The translations under genes and the position numbers were made by a program. DNA of 61,161 nt from CAZEPJ01 sp964514105 (GTDB taxonomy: Bacteria > Desulfobacterota > Desulfocorpusculales > Desulfocorpusculum): the NCBI GenBank assembly GCA_964514105.1, contig CAZEPJ010000020.1:1-61161 (forward strand), given 5' to 3'. Under the pieces are notes generated by a model. It was not told the DNA's origin and searched no databases. It was given only the letters and a program-made list of their open reading frames with translations. Position 1 is the first letter of the stretch. Each line of letters opens with the position of its first letter. Shown piece by piece: positions 32,701 to 40,512 of this stretch.

Positions 32701-32890
32701 TCATGTAACAACTTGAAATAACAAAACAATTCATGCAACGAGGAGCGGAGCATCGTTCCGTAGGTTGCGAAATGCATCATATCGACGTTGCATCAGTTGC
32801 AAGTTGAGCGGGAAAGGGGCGGACACCCGGTGAGAAAAGGGAGTTGCGAGCCCTGGGGGGCGTTGCACAACGCAACCTCAAGTTCGCAAC
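32701..32890. promoter_or_regulatory. Cluster of GTTGC/GCAAC repeats, candidate upstream activator sites
   Basis: At least eight GTTGC or GCAAC half-sites lie in this gene-free interval, at 32735, 32764, 32787, 32796, 32843, 32862, 32872 and 32886 (approximate starts). Several are paired: TTGCA-N5-TGCAA (32788-32802) and GTTGC-N5-GCAAC (32862-32876). A direct repeat TCATGYAAC recurs at 32701 and 32731, exactly 30 bases apart. The adjacent gene encodes an enhancer-binding protein with a Fis-type HTH, and the sigma-54 promoter lies at the left edge, so these are probably its binding sites. Confidence 0.7.
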
Positions 32891-32891
32891 A

Positions 32892-34211
32892 CTATGCCAG
32901 GCGTTTCAGCTTGCGCCAGAGTGTGGTGCGGTGGATGCCCAACTCCTGGGCGGCCTTGACCTTGTTGCCGCGGTGCTTTTGGAGCACATCCAGGATGGTC
33001 CTGGTCTCCACGTCCCGTATGCGCCCCGCGCCCTCGCCGAACTGGTGCAGCTCCCGCTCCAGGCCGAACAGGTAGGACGGCAGATGCTGGGGCTGGATGG
33101 CCCTCTCCTTGCAGAGGATGAAGGCGTGTTCGATGATGTTCTCCAGCTCCCGCACGTTTCCGGGAAAGTCGTAGGGCTGCAGCACGGCCATGGCGTCGGG
33201 TGACATGCCCTGGATGGGGGAGGCGAACTTCCTCTGAAGCCTCCGGATCAGGTGCCTGATGAGCAGCGGGACGTCCTCGGGCCGCTCCCGCAGGGGCGGA
33301 AGCTGGATCTTGACCACGTTGAGGCGGTAGTACAGGTCCCTGCGGAACCGCTGTTCCTGCACCAGCTCGTCCAGGTTGCGGTTGGTGGCCGAGATGATGC
33401 GAACATCCACCCGGACGGCCTCCGTGGCCCCCAGGGGGATGAACTCCCCGCCCTGAACCGCCCGCAGCAGCTTGACCTGCAGGGCGGGGGTGATGTCCCC
33501 GATCTCATCGAGGAACAGGGTCCCCCGATGGGCCAACTGGAACATGCCGGGCTTGTCCCGCTTGGCGTCGGTGAATGCCCCCTTGGAATACCCGAAGAGC
33601 TCCGACTCCAGCAGGGTCTCCGGGAGGGCGCTGCAGTTGATCTTGATGAACGGCCCCTTTTGCCGCAGGCTCAGGTTGTGGATGGCCGTGGCGAACAGCT
33701 CCTTGCCCGTCCCGCTCTCGCCCTGGATGAGCACCGACGCGTCGGTTCGGCTCACGTCGGGGAGGATCTCGAAGATCTGCAGGATCCGCCGGTTCTTGCT
33801 GAGGATGCCCTGGAAGGTGTACTCCGATTCCTCCTCCTGGTCCATGGCCCGCTTGCTTGGCATGTCCCGGATGGTGATGATCCCCCCGGAGAAGGCCTGG
33901 TCGAGGTCCCGGATCATGGAGAAGCGGATGAGGATGGGGACCCGGGTGCCCATCCGCGTGGTGAGCACCGCCTCGTAGTCCACAATGTTCTCGGTGCCGT
34001 GGAGGAAGCGTGCCACCGGGCAGCCGTTTTCGCAGTTGGGGAGGCACAGGATCTCCTGGCACGTCCGGCCCACGGCGTCCTCCCGCGGGTGCCGGGTGAT
34101 CTCCTCGGCCCGGCGGTTGAAGTAGACCACCCGGAAGTCCCGGTTGATGATGATGACTCCCTCGCCCAGCTGCTCCAGGATGTGGTCATCGGTCAACCTG
34201 TGGATATCCAC
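32892..34211 (-). CDS. PAS-containing sigma-54 enhancer-binding protein
   Basis: This 439-residue NtrC-family activator has a PAS domain (about 5-120) with four close cysteines (Cys51, Cys56, Cys60, Cys64) that could ligate a metal or Fe-S cluster. An AAA+ domain follows (Walker A GESGTGKE at 164-171, loop GAFTDA at 211-216 in place of GAFTGA, Walker B LFLDEI). A C-terminal Fis-type HTH (KAAQELGIHRTTLWRKLKRL) ends the protein. I chose the GUG at 34211 because GGGGGAGGATCG precedes it. There is no receiver domain, so it appears to sense directly. It is encoded immediately upstream of the sigma-54 promoter and repeats it presumably controls. Confidence 0.92.
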   Translation of the reverse strand: MDIHRLTDDHILEQLGEGVIIINRDFRVVYFNRRAEEITRHPREDAVGRTCQEILCLPNCENGCPVARFLHGTENIVDYEAVLTTRMGTRVPILIRFSMIRDLDQAFSGGIITIRDMPSKRAMDQEEESEYTFQGILSKNRRILQIFEILPDVSRTDASVLIQGESGTGKELFATAIHNLSLRQKGPFIKINCSALPETLLESELFGYSKGAFTDAKRDKPGMFQLAHRGTLFLDEIGDITPALQVKLLRAVQGGEFIPLGATEAVRVDVRIISATNRNLDELVQEQRFRRDLYYRLNVVKIQLPPLRERPEDVPLLIRHLIRRLQRKFASPIQGMSPDAMAVLQPYDFPGNVRELENIIEHAFILCKERAIQPQHLPSYLFGLERELHQFGEGAGRIRDVETRTILDVLQKHRGNKVKAAQELGIHRTTLWRKLKRLA

Positions 34212-34296
34212 CGATCCTCCCCCTCCATGCCCCGGACGAGCCGCCCCCAGGCACGAGCGCGCCCTGACTCCCCACCCTATCAAGACCGTAGAGAAT

Positions 34297-34311
34297 GTGC
34301 AACCAATGCAC
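34297..34311. promoter_or_regulatory. GTGCA-N5-TGCAC inverted repeat, candidate autoregulatory site
   Basis: The perfect inverted repeat GTGCA-ACCAA-TGCAC lies 86 bases upstream of the enhancer-binding-protein start. It resembles the TTGCA-N5-TGCAA site in front of the TPR gene. It could let the activator control its own gene or the divergent ychF. Confidence 0.4.
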
Positions 34312-34371
34312 CGCCCGGGTCAAGGCCTTGGGTTCCCCTGCCCCAGGGGCGGATGGAATCGGGGAGACGCC

Positions 34372-34400
34372 TTGCCCCCCTGGCCCGTGCGTGCTATACC
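34372..34400 (+). promoter_or_regulatory. Sigma-70 promoter of ychF
   Basis: TTGCCC (34372-34377), a 17-base spacer and TATACC (34395-34400) precede the ychF AUG by about 52 bases. Confidence 0.5.
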
Positions 34401-34451
34401 CTTGGCCAGAGGAGCGTGCCCCTTACGCCGGCAACGAACCGAAGGTCTTCC

Positions 34452-35546
34452 ATGGGGTTTTCCTGCGGAATCATCGGGCTCCCCAACGTGGGGAAATCCA
34501 CCCTCTTCAACGCCCTGGCCGCAGCCAGGGCGCCGGCGTCCAACTACCCTTTTTGCACCATCGACCCCAACATCGGCGTGGTGGAGGTGCCCGACGAGCG
34601 CCTGGGCGAGCTGGCCCGGGCCCTGAAGCCGCCCCTGGTGACGGCCACCTCCCTGGAGTTTCGCGACATCGCCGGGGTGGTGGAGGGGGCCCATCAGGGC
34701 AAGGGGCGCGGCAACCAGTTCCTGGATCAGATCCGAAACGTGGATGTCCTGGCCCATGTGGTTCGCCTCTTCCAGGACCCCGACGTGGTCCACGTGGCGG
34801 GCGTCCTGGATCCCGTCCGGGACGCCGAGGTGCTGGAGACGGAGCTCATCCTGGCGGACATGCAGCTGCTGGAAAGGCGCCTGGAGCGGGTGCGCACAGC
34901 GGCCAAATCCCACGAAAAGGCCCTCCTTCGAGATTTGGAACGGCTCGAGGGGCTGGTGGCCGTCCTCGACCGGGGGCAGCGGGCCTCCGCGTGGCAGGGG
35001 ACGCCCGAGGAGGAGGCCGCGGTGGACGGCCTGGGCCTCCTGACGCGAAAGCCCCTCTTCTATGTGGCCAACGTGGGCGAGGACCAGCTACCGGCCGGGG
35101 GGGGCGCCCTTGCCCCCCTGGAGGAACGGGCCCGGGGCGAGGGGGCCGCGATCGTCCCCATCTGCGGCAAGGTCGAGGCGGAGCTTCTGGATTTACCCCC
35201 AGCGGAACGGCAGGCGTACCTGGAGGCATACGGACTTACCCGCTCCGGCTTGGAGCAGCTGATCGAGGTGGGGTATCGGCTCCTGGGTCTGGTGACCTTC
35301 TACACCGTTGTGGGGCGGGAGCTCAGGGCCTGGACCGTGCCGGCGGGCACGCCGGCCCCGAGGGCCGCGGGCAAGATCCACTCGGACATGGAGCATGGCT
35401 TCATCCGCGCCGAGGTCCTGGCCTTCCAGGATTTCCGCAAGGCCGGCTCCATGGCCAGGGCCCGGGAGGCCGGATGGGTGCGATCCGAGGGAAGGGACTA
35501 CGAGATCCACGACGGCGACATCGTCACCATCCGGTTCAAGGCCTGA
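34452..35546 (+). CDS. ychF: Ribosome-binding ATPase/GTPase YchF (OLA1 family)
   Basis: This 364-residue protein shows the full YchF pattern: MGFSCGIIGLPNVGKSTLFNAL, then ASNYPFCTIDPNIGVV, FRDIAGVVEGAHQGKGRGNQFL, and the YVANVGED motif in place of a normal NKxD, which gives the family its ATP preference. The C-terminal TGS-like domain reads FYTVVGRELRAW ... AGKIHSDMEHGFIRAEV. It binds ribosomes and modulates stress responses. It is transcribed divergently from the enhancer-binding-protein gene. Confidence 0.95.
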   Translation: MGFSCGIIGLPNVGKSTLFNALAAARAPASNYPFCTIDPNIGVVEVPDERLGELARALKPPLVTATSLEFRDIAGVVEGAHQGKGRGNQFLDQIRNVDVLAHVVRLFQDPDVVHVAGVLDPVRDAEVLETELILADMQLLERRLERVRTAAKSHEKALLRDLERLEGLVAVLDRGQRASAWQGTPEEEAAVDGLGLLTRKPLFYVANVGEDQLPAGGGALAPLEERARGEGAAIVPICGKVEAELLDLPPAERQAYLEAYGLTRSGLEQLIEVGYRLLGLVTFYTVVGRELRAWTVPAGTPAPRAAGKIHSDMEHGFIRAEVLAFQDFRKAGSMARAREAGWVRSEGRDYEIHDGDIVTIRFKA

Positions 35547-35564
35547 TCGATGGGCCAAGGAGCG

Positions 35565-36044
35565 TCACCCTGCCTGGACCTCGGCCTGACCTTTGTGGTC
35601 CAGACGATCCAGCATCTCGCCCAGGATGCGGGCTGCCTCGCCCGTGACGCGCAGGCAGGTCCGCACCTTGTCGCTGCGGTAAAAGGCGCGGGCCTGCTCC
35701 GGGTCCCGCCAGTCCACGCCCACCAGATTCCGGCAGTGGATGCTGCCCCCTGCCGCCTCGCGGAAACGGTCCATCATCTCCCGGGCGCAGTCCCACATGA
35801 GGCGGCTCTCCTTTTCCTCCTCCCGGGCCCGCCCCAGTTTGAGTCCGATGGTGGCCAGGGCGCCGCTCAGGGCGCCGCAGACCTCGCCCGAGGCCAACCC
35901 GCCGCCAAAGGGCCCCATGGCCCGGATCAACTCCTCGCCCCCGATGCCCAGCCTTTCTTGCCCGACCGCCAGAACGGCCTGACTGCAGTGAAACCGTTTC
36001 AAGAACATCTGCTGGGCCTTCTCCTTCATGGCCTCCGGGGTCAT
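35565..36044 (-). CDS. C_GCAxxG_C_C family redox protein
   Basis: This 159-residue protein has the spaced cysteines of the C_GCAxxG_C_C family: FHCSQAVL, then EVCGALSGAL, MWDCAREM, IHCRNLVG and VRTCLRVT. The GxxASGEVCGALSGA centre is typical. Members are common in anaerobes, often near Fe-S or selenium genes; the biochemical role is undefined, although the cysteines suggest redox or metal chemistry. The AUG at 36044 follows TAGGAGGAG. It is convergent with ychF (18-base gap) and has its own promoter. Confidence 0.85.
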   Translation of the reverse strand: MTPEAMKEKAQQMFLKRFHCSQAVLAVGQERLGIGGEELIRAMGPFGGGLASGEVCGALSGALATIGLKLGRAREEEKESRLMWDCAREMMDRFREAAGGSIHCRNLVGVDWRDPEQARAFYRSDKVRTCLRVTGEAARILGEMLDRLDHKGQAEVQAG

Positions 36045-36100
36045 GGCTCCTCCTACTGGTCCTGTCGGGGAAAACGTCTCCCCGCCCGTCTCCGCCCTGG

Positions 36101-36129
36101 GAGAACAGGGTTCTCGGAGCGCAACGCTC
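36101..36129. repeat. Two adjacent small inverted repeats
   Basis: GAGAAC-AGG-GTTCTC (36101-36115) is followed after one base by GAGCG-CAA-CGCTC (36117-36129). They lie in the 5' leader of the C_GCAxxG_C_C gene (minus strand), downstream of its promoter, so they could be operator or mRNA hairpins. Confidence 0.4.
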
Positions 36130-36175
36130 GCGCCTCCAGGGCTACTTCTTGTGGGGCGTGGGGTGGATAAACCGG

Positions 36176-36204
36176 ACTCTACCCGAGGGGCACCGGTCAG
36201 TCAA
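36176..36204 (-). promoter_or_regulatory. Sigma-70 promoter of the C_GCAxxG_C_C gene
   Basis: On the minus strand TTGACT (36199-36204), 17 bases and TAGAGT (36176-36181) make a good housekeeping promoter. The leader would be about 125 bases and contains two small inverted repeats. Confidence 0.5.
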
Positions 36205-36244
36205 GCGGATGTCGTGACCGGAGACAGAGAGGCCGCCTCCCACG

Positions 36245-36607
36245 TCATGGAAGCGGTTTGTGAATACAGTACACGCTCAGGAGGTCCTGGGTCCCCATGT
36301 TGATCACATTGTTCTCCAGATCTCCCGGGGTGTAGAAGGCCGAACCAGCCGGGAGTTCCGCCTGCTGCACCCGGCCGTCGACCTTCCATTGGGCCAGGCC
36401 CTCTCCCTCGATGACGAAGAAGATCTCGTCCTCGCCCGCCGGGTGAACATGCCAGCCTCGCCCTTCCCCGGGCCGCAGGCGGCCGAATCCGAAGATCAAT
36501 CCGGCTTCGGTGTCTGCGGACTCGATGAGGCGATGCCATCTGCCCCCGCCCCCGGGCGGCGTCTTTCCCACTGCGTCCTCGAGCCTTGAGATCCTCACGG
36601 TCTTCAT
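36245..36607 (-). CDS. Cupin-domain protein
   Basis: This 120-residue single-domain cupin has motif 1 GRGWHVHPAGEDEIFFVIEGEG (HxH...E metal ligands) and motif 2 around PAGSAFYTPGDLENNV, where a histidine is replaced by Asn. It would bind a divalent metal with reduced ligation. The AUG at 36607 follows GGGGAGGGG and is 29 bases after the flavin-reductase gene, with which it is probably co-transcribed at the end of the ABC-importer unit. Sugar isomerase or sensory roles are possible; none is demonstrable. Confidence 0.75.
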   Translation of the reverse strand: MKTVRISRLEDAVGKTPPGGGGRWHRLIESADTEAGLIFGFGRLRPGEGRGWHVHPAGEDEIFFVIEGEGLAQWKVDGRVQQAELPAGSAFYTPGDLENNVINMGTQDLLSVYCIHKPLP

Positions 36608-36636
36608 GCGTCGGCCCCTCCCCGGCCCCTCCAAGT

Positions 36637-37161
36637 TCACACCTTGGCCTTGTGGACGTCCGCGCCCAGTTCATCCCCCATGGCGAAGAAGGCCCCTCGG
36701 AATCGAATGAGGGGCCTCTTCCTCCTGTCCTCCCAGTAAGCCACCGTCTCGCCCACGAAGATCGTGTGGTCGCCGGCCAACAGGTAACTGCGGACCTTGC
36801 ACTCGATGTTGGCCGCGCAGCCCTCGATGAGGGGGGCCCCGATCCGCTTGCCGGCACGGGTTGGAATCCTCGCGGCCTGGAACTTGTCCACGTCCCTGCC
36901 CGAGTTGTTTCCGCAGAAGACCGCGAGTTCCATCTGCCCCTCGGACGCGATGTTCAGCGCGAACTCGCCGCTCTTGAGAATCAGGTCGTGGGTGAAGCGG
37001 CTGATGCCGATGGCGACGGTGATCAGCGGGGGGTCAAAGGCGGCGGGGGAACTCCACGCCGCCGTCATCACGTTTCTCACGCCTCCGTTTGCGGCCGAAA
37101 CCATGACGATGGGCATGCACAGGTTCCCGCGGGCCTGCTTGAATCTCAACTTCTTCTCCAT
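36637..37161 (-). CDS. Flavin reductase-like (FMN-binding split-barrel) protein
   Basis: This 174-residue protein belongs to the flavin-reductase/DIM6-NTAB-like split-barrel family. The start NLCMPIVMVSAANGG, then NVMTAAWSSPAAFDPPLITVAIG, and the FALNIAS segment are typical. It probably binds FMN and either supplies reduced flavin or acts as a ferric-reductase-like protein. The AUG at 37161 follows GACGAGGAGACGACC. It lies 105 bases after the distal permease gene. A paralogue at 50395-50979 sits at the other edge of the same catabolic cluster. Confidence 0.8.
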   Translation of the reverse strand: MEKKLRFKQARGNLCMPIVMVSAANGGVRNVMTAAWSSPAAFDPPLITVAIGISRFTHDLILKSGEFALNIASEGQMELAVFCGNNSGRDVDKFQAARIPTRAGKRIGAPLIEGCAANIECKVRSYLLAGDHTIFVGETVAYWEDRRKRPLIRFRGAFFAMGDELGADVHKAKV

Positions 37162-37266
37162 GGTCGTCTCCTCGTCGCCTTTCACCACGCCAAACGGATT
37201 TCACCGGCTCCACCGCCCCCTGGGAGGCCCACCGAGGCGCCCCGCGTCCGCGTCTCCCCCCCGACG

Positions 37267-38100
37267 CTACCCCTTCATGGCCCCGGCCGTGAGGCCCTGC
37301 ACGAAGTACTTGCTCACGAAGACCAGCATCACGAGCAGCGGCAGGGAGATGAGAAAGGCCCCGGCCATGATCTCCCCCCAGTTCATGTCGTGGGCGCCCA
37401 CCATGGTGGCCAGGCCGATGGGCAGGGTCTTGAGCACGTCGGAGGAGATGATGATCAATCCGTACGCGTAATCCGTCCAGGAGAGCAGAAAGGAGAAAAT
37501 GGCCACGGTCAGGAGCCCCGGGAGGGACAGGGGCAGAATGACGAGAAAGAAGGCCCGTATCCGGCTGGCCCCGTCCACCATGGCCGCCTCCTCCAGCTCG
37601 AAGGGCATGGCCCTGAAAAAGCCCCAGAGGAGCCAGATTCCCAACGGAAGGGCGATGGTGATGTGGGAGATGATCAGCCCCCAGAGGGAGTCGACGAGCT
37701 TGAGCTGGGTGAAGATGAAATACAGGGGCACGGCCAGCAGGATGGGCGGGAACATGTACGTGAAGAGCATGGTGCGAAGGATGATCTGCTTTCCCCGGAG
37801 GCGGTACCGGGTGACCACGTACGCCATGAGGATGGAGCACACCAGGGTCACCAGGGTGGTGACCAGGGCCACCCAGAGGCTGTTCTGGAAGTTGACGACG
37901 TACTTGGTCATGCCGAGCAGGTTCTCATAGGACTTCAGGGAAAAGGGACCGGGGATGAGGCTGGTCGTGGAGAAGAGCTTCCCGTACACCCGGCAGGAGG
38001 AGATGAACATCCAGTAGATGGGGAAGAACGAGTACACGGCGATGACCGCGGCCGATGTGTAGATGATCGCCTGTTTCCCCCGACTCTGTCTTCTCGCCAT
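37267..38100 (-). CDS. ABC sugar/polyol transporter permease (MalG type)
   Basis: This 277-residue protein has six predicted membrane helices. The EAA loop reads EEAAMVDGASRIRAFFLVILPLS, where the conserved Gly contacts the ATPase. It resembles the MalG/UgpE subfamily in length and order. It lies 12 bases after the MalF-type permease gene. Together with the ATPase and binding protein it forms a CUT1 importer. The substrate is not seen directly; neighbouring polyol enzymes suggest glycerol or another polyol. Confidence 0.9.
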   Translation of the reverse strand: MARRQSRGKQAIIYTSAAVIAVYSFFPIYWMFISSCRVYGKLFSTTSLIPGPFSLKSYENLLGMTKYVVNFQNSLWVALVTTLVTLVCSILMAYVVTRYRLRGKQIILRTMLFTYMFPPILLAVPLYFIFTQLKLVDSLWGLIISHITIALPLGIWLLWGFFRAMPFELEEAAMVDGASRIRAFFLVILPLSLPGLLTVAIFSFLLSWTDYAYGLIIISSDVLKTLPIGLATMVGAHDMNWGEIMAGAFLISLPLLVMLVFVSKYFVQGLTAGAMKG

Positions 38101-38112
38101 GATGCCTGCCCG

Positions 38113-38976
38113 CTACTCCTCGATCTCGAACGCCTTCAGGTAAGTCAGGACCACAATGGCCAGGAACACGAACGAGATGGTGGCCACCGCGGTCCCCCCG
38201 CCGATGTCATACGTCTGAAACGCCTTCTGATACGTCATGATGGGGAGGTGCTCCGTGGCGCCCAGGGGACCGCCCTTGGTGAGAAGCCAGATGATGTCGA
38301 ACTTGTTGAACATCCAGATGCCGCGAAGCAGCACGATGATCACCAGGATGGGCTTCAGGATCGGGATGGTGATGTACACGAACCGCTGCCAGCCCGTGGT
38401 CCCGTCCACCTCCGCCGCGTCCAGAAGGTCCCGGTTGACCGTCTGCAGGGCGGCCAGAAAGCACGTGGTGACAAAGGGCGTCCAGGTCCAAACGCTCACG
38501 GCGATTACGGTGAACATGGCCAGGCGCGGGGTTTCGAGCCAGTTGATCCTCCCCAATCCCAGCTCTCGAGCTGCAATGGTGATGACCCCGATCCTACCGT
38601 CGAGCATCCATTGAAACGTGAGGGCCACAACCACCGTGGGCAGGATGTACGGGAGGAGGGAGATGCCCCTGAGGAACGCCTTTCCCTTGAAGGCCTGGTT
38701 CAGGATCAAGGCGAAGGCGATCCCGAGGAGGACCTGGAAAAAGATGCTCGCCAGGGAGTAAAAGATCCCGTTCCCGAATGCGCTCCAGAAGGCCGGGTCC
38801 TGAAAGATGCGGACGTAGTTGCCGAACCCCACCCACTTGGGCTCGCTGACGTAGGACTCCAGATGGTAGAAGCTCAGCCGGATGGCCATGAAGAGGGGCA
38901 CGACGATGAAGAAGAAGGTGATCAGGAGCCCGGGGGCAAGAAAGGGTATGACGATGTGTTTGTCCTTCATCCGCAT
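38113..38976 (-). CDS. ABC sugar/polyol transporter permease (MalF/UgpA type)
   Basis: This 287-residue permease has six transmembrane helices. Its EAA loop is DLLDAAEVDGTTGWQRFVYI. It lacks the extra N-terminal helices of E. coli MalF, so it is of the UgpA/AraP kind. The start could be the AUG at 38976 or the one two codons later. It lies 72 bases after the binding-protein gene and 12 bases before the second permease gene. Confidence 0.9.
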   Translation of the reverse strand: MRMKDKHIVIPFLAPGLLITFFFIVVPLFMAIRLSFYHLESYVSEPKWVGFGNYVRIFQDPAFWSAFGNGIFYSLASIFFQVLLGIAFALILNQAFKGKAFLRGISLLPYILPTVVVALTFQWMLDGRIGVITIAARELGLGRINWLETPRLAMFTVIAVSVWTWTPFVTTCFLAALQTVNRDLLDAAEVDGTTGWQRFVYITIPILKPILVIIVLLRGIWMFNKFDIIWLLTKGGPLGATEHLPIMTYQKAFQTYDIGGGTAVATISFVFLAIVVLTYLKAFEIEE

Positions 38977-39048
38977 GGCGGGGCGCCTTGTTGGAAAAAC
39001 GGCATGGAGCCCGCGGGCACTGCCGCGCGGGCTCCAAGATCCGTCGTC

Positions 39049-40404
39049 TCAGCTTCCCTTCATGATCTCCTTGATGGAGTTCACGGCGATCTGGAGGCAC
39101 TCCTCGGGCGGCATGTTCTTGAGCACCAGGTTCTGGAGCATGGTGGGCATGACGAACTTCCGGGTGATGATCCCGGGTCTCGGGTCCACCTCGGGTCCCT
39201 GGATGTCCACCGCGTCGATGATGATGTCCTTGCGCGTGAGGAAGCCCTTCATGATCTCCACGATGGGACCGTATTTCTGGACCTTCGGAAGGGACTTCCA
39301 CTTGGGGTTCTCGTAGATGGACAGTCGGGTGGGCTGATAGTGGATGGGCAACACGGAGTAGAAATCGATGAGCTTCTCGGTCACCAGCCACTCCATCAGC
39401 TTCATGGATTCCTCCACCTGGTCGGTCTTTCCCACCACCCATCCGTCGTACCCGTGGTTGATGGCGAAGCGGGACCCGTCGCGGCTCGGGTACGGGAACA
39501 GGCCCACCTTGTCCGCCAGGTGCGGGGAGAGCTGATCCACGTGCTCGATCATGCGGCCGGAATAAGGGGACATGGCCACGCTCTCGGTGGTGAAGAGCTT
39601 GGTGTGATCCCCCCAACTGATCTGGGTCATGCCCGGGGGCATGTACTGGTAGATCTCCTTGAAGAACTGGAGATACCCGATCATCTTGGGCTTCATCTGG
39701 GGGGAATCCAGGATCACGTTCCACTTGTCGTCGAAGAACTTGACCCCCTCAGCCCACATGAAGGCGGTGTCCAACCAGTCGACCCACTGCCCGTTTCCGA
39801 TCCCCAGGCAGAGGCCGTACATGTTCTTCTTGTCGTCCATGCAGGCCTTGGCGCAGGCCGCGAACTCCGCCCAGGTCTTGGGCTCCTTCAGCCCCTTGGC
39901 CTGGAAGATGTCCTTGCGGTAGAACCAATGGGCGAAGTTGTAGTCGTACGGGTACCACCAGACCTCCCCCTTGAGGGGGAACAGGATGTTGGGGCCGAAA
40001 TCGTCCATGCCGATCTTCTTGATGAGCGGAGTCATCGGCACGATCCAACCCTCGGAGGCCATGATGTTGATGTTCCCGATGAACAGCTCGTTGCCGATGT
40101 GGTAAGGGTTTCCGGCCTTGATGGCCGCGGACATCTTGGGGAACATCTCCCCGCCGGGCACCGTGTCCAGCATCACCTTCACGCCGGTCTTGTTCTCCCA
40201 TTCCGCGAAGGCCGTCTCGAAGAACTTGACCGTTCCGGGGTCCGGCTCCTGGTTGATCACCCGCAAGGTGACCTTCTTCTGGGCGTGCACGAAGGGGCCA
40301 TGGGCCAGGGTGATGGCCCCCACCGCCCCGGCGGCGCCCGCGGTCTTCAGGAAACCCCTTCTGGTCACCCCGCTTCTTTCCATCCTCGGTTTCTTCTGGT
40401 CCAT
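39049..40404 (-). CDS. Tat-exported ABC solute-binding protein
   Basis: This 451-residue family-1 solute-binding protein begins with a twin-arginine signal: TRRGFLKTAG at about 14-23, an Ala/Gly-rich core and a cleavage region near HAQ (40-42). The mature part opens VTLRVINQEPDPGTVKFFETAFAEWENKTG, like other CUT1 sugar-binding proteins. Export by Tat means it folds in the cytoplasm first. It lies between the ATPase and the permease genes. The ligand is unknown, with sugar or polyol most likely. Confidence 0.9.
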   Translation of the reverse strand: MDQKKPRMERSGVTRRGFLKTAGAAGAVGAITLAHGPFVHAQKKVTLRVINQEPDPGTVKFFETAFAEWENKTGVKVMLDTVPGGEMFPKMSAAIKAGNPYHIGNELFIGNINIMASEGWIVPMTPLIKKIGMDDFGPNILFPLKGEVWWYPYDYNFAHWFYRKDIFQAKGLKEPKTWAEFAACAKACMDDKKNMYGLCLGIGNGQWVDWLDTAFMWAEGVKFFDDKWNVILDSPQMKPKMIGYLQFFKEIYQYMPPGMTQISWGDHTKLFTTESVAMSPYSGRMIEHVDQLSPHLADKVGLFPYPSRDGSRFAINHGYDGWVVGKTDQVEESMKLMEWLVTEKLIDFYSVLPIHYQPTRLSIYENPKWKSLPKVQKYGPIVEIMKGFLTRKDIIIDAVDIQGPEVDPRPGIITRKFVMPTMLQNLVLKNMPPEECLQIAVNSIKEIMKGS

Positions 40405-40512
40405 GGCCTGCCCCTCCTTATGTCCGTTTGGCGAGGATTCTCGCCTTGAGCCTCATCCCTGCAGCTACCCGATGGGAAGAATCCCTCCACCGGGGGGTGA
40501 CTAGCCGGAGCC

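Noticed and set aside
36586..40449. A 1287-codon open frame on the plus strand opposite the ABC importer
   Set aside because: It is antisense to permease, binding-protein and flavin-reductase genes with clear motifs; its translation is rich in His, Gly, Pro and Arg. Such long antisense frames are a by-product of GC-rich codon use.
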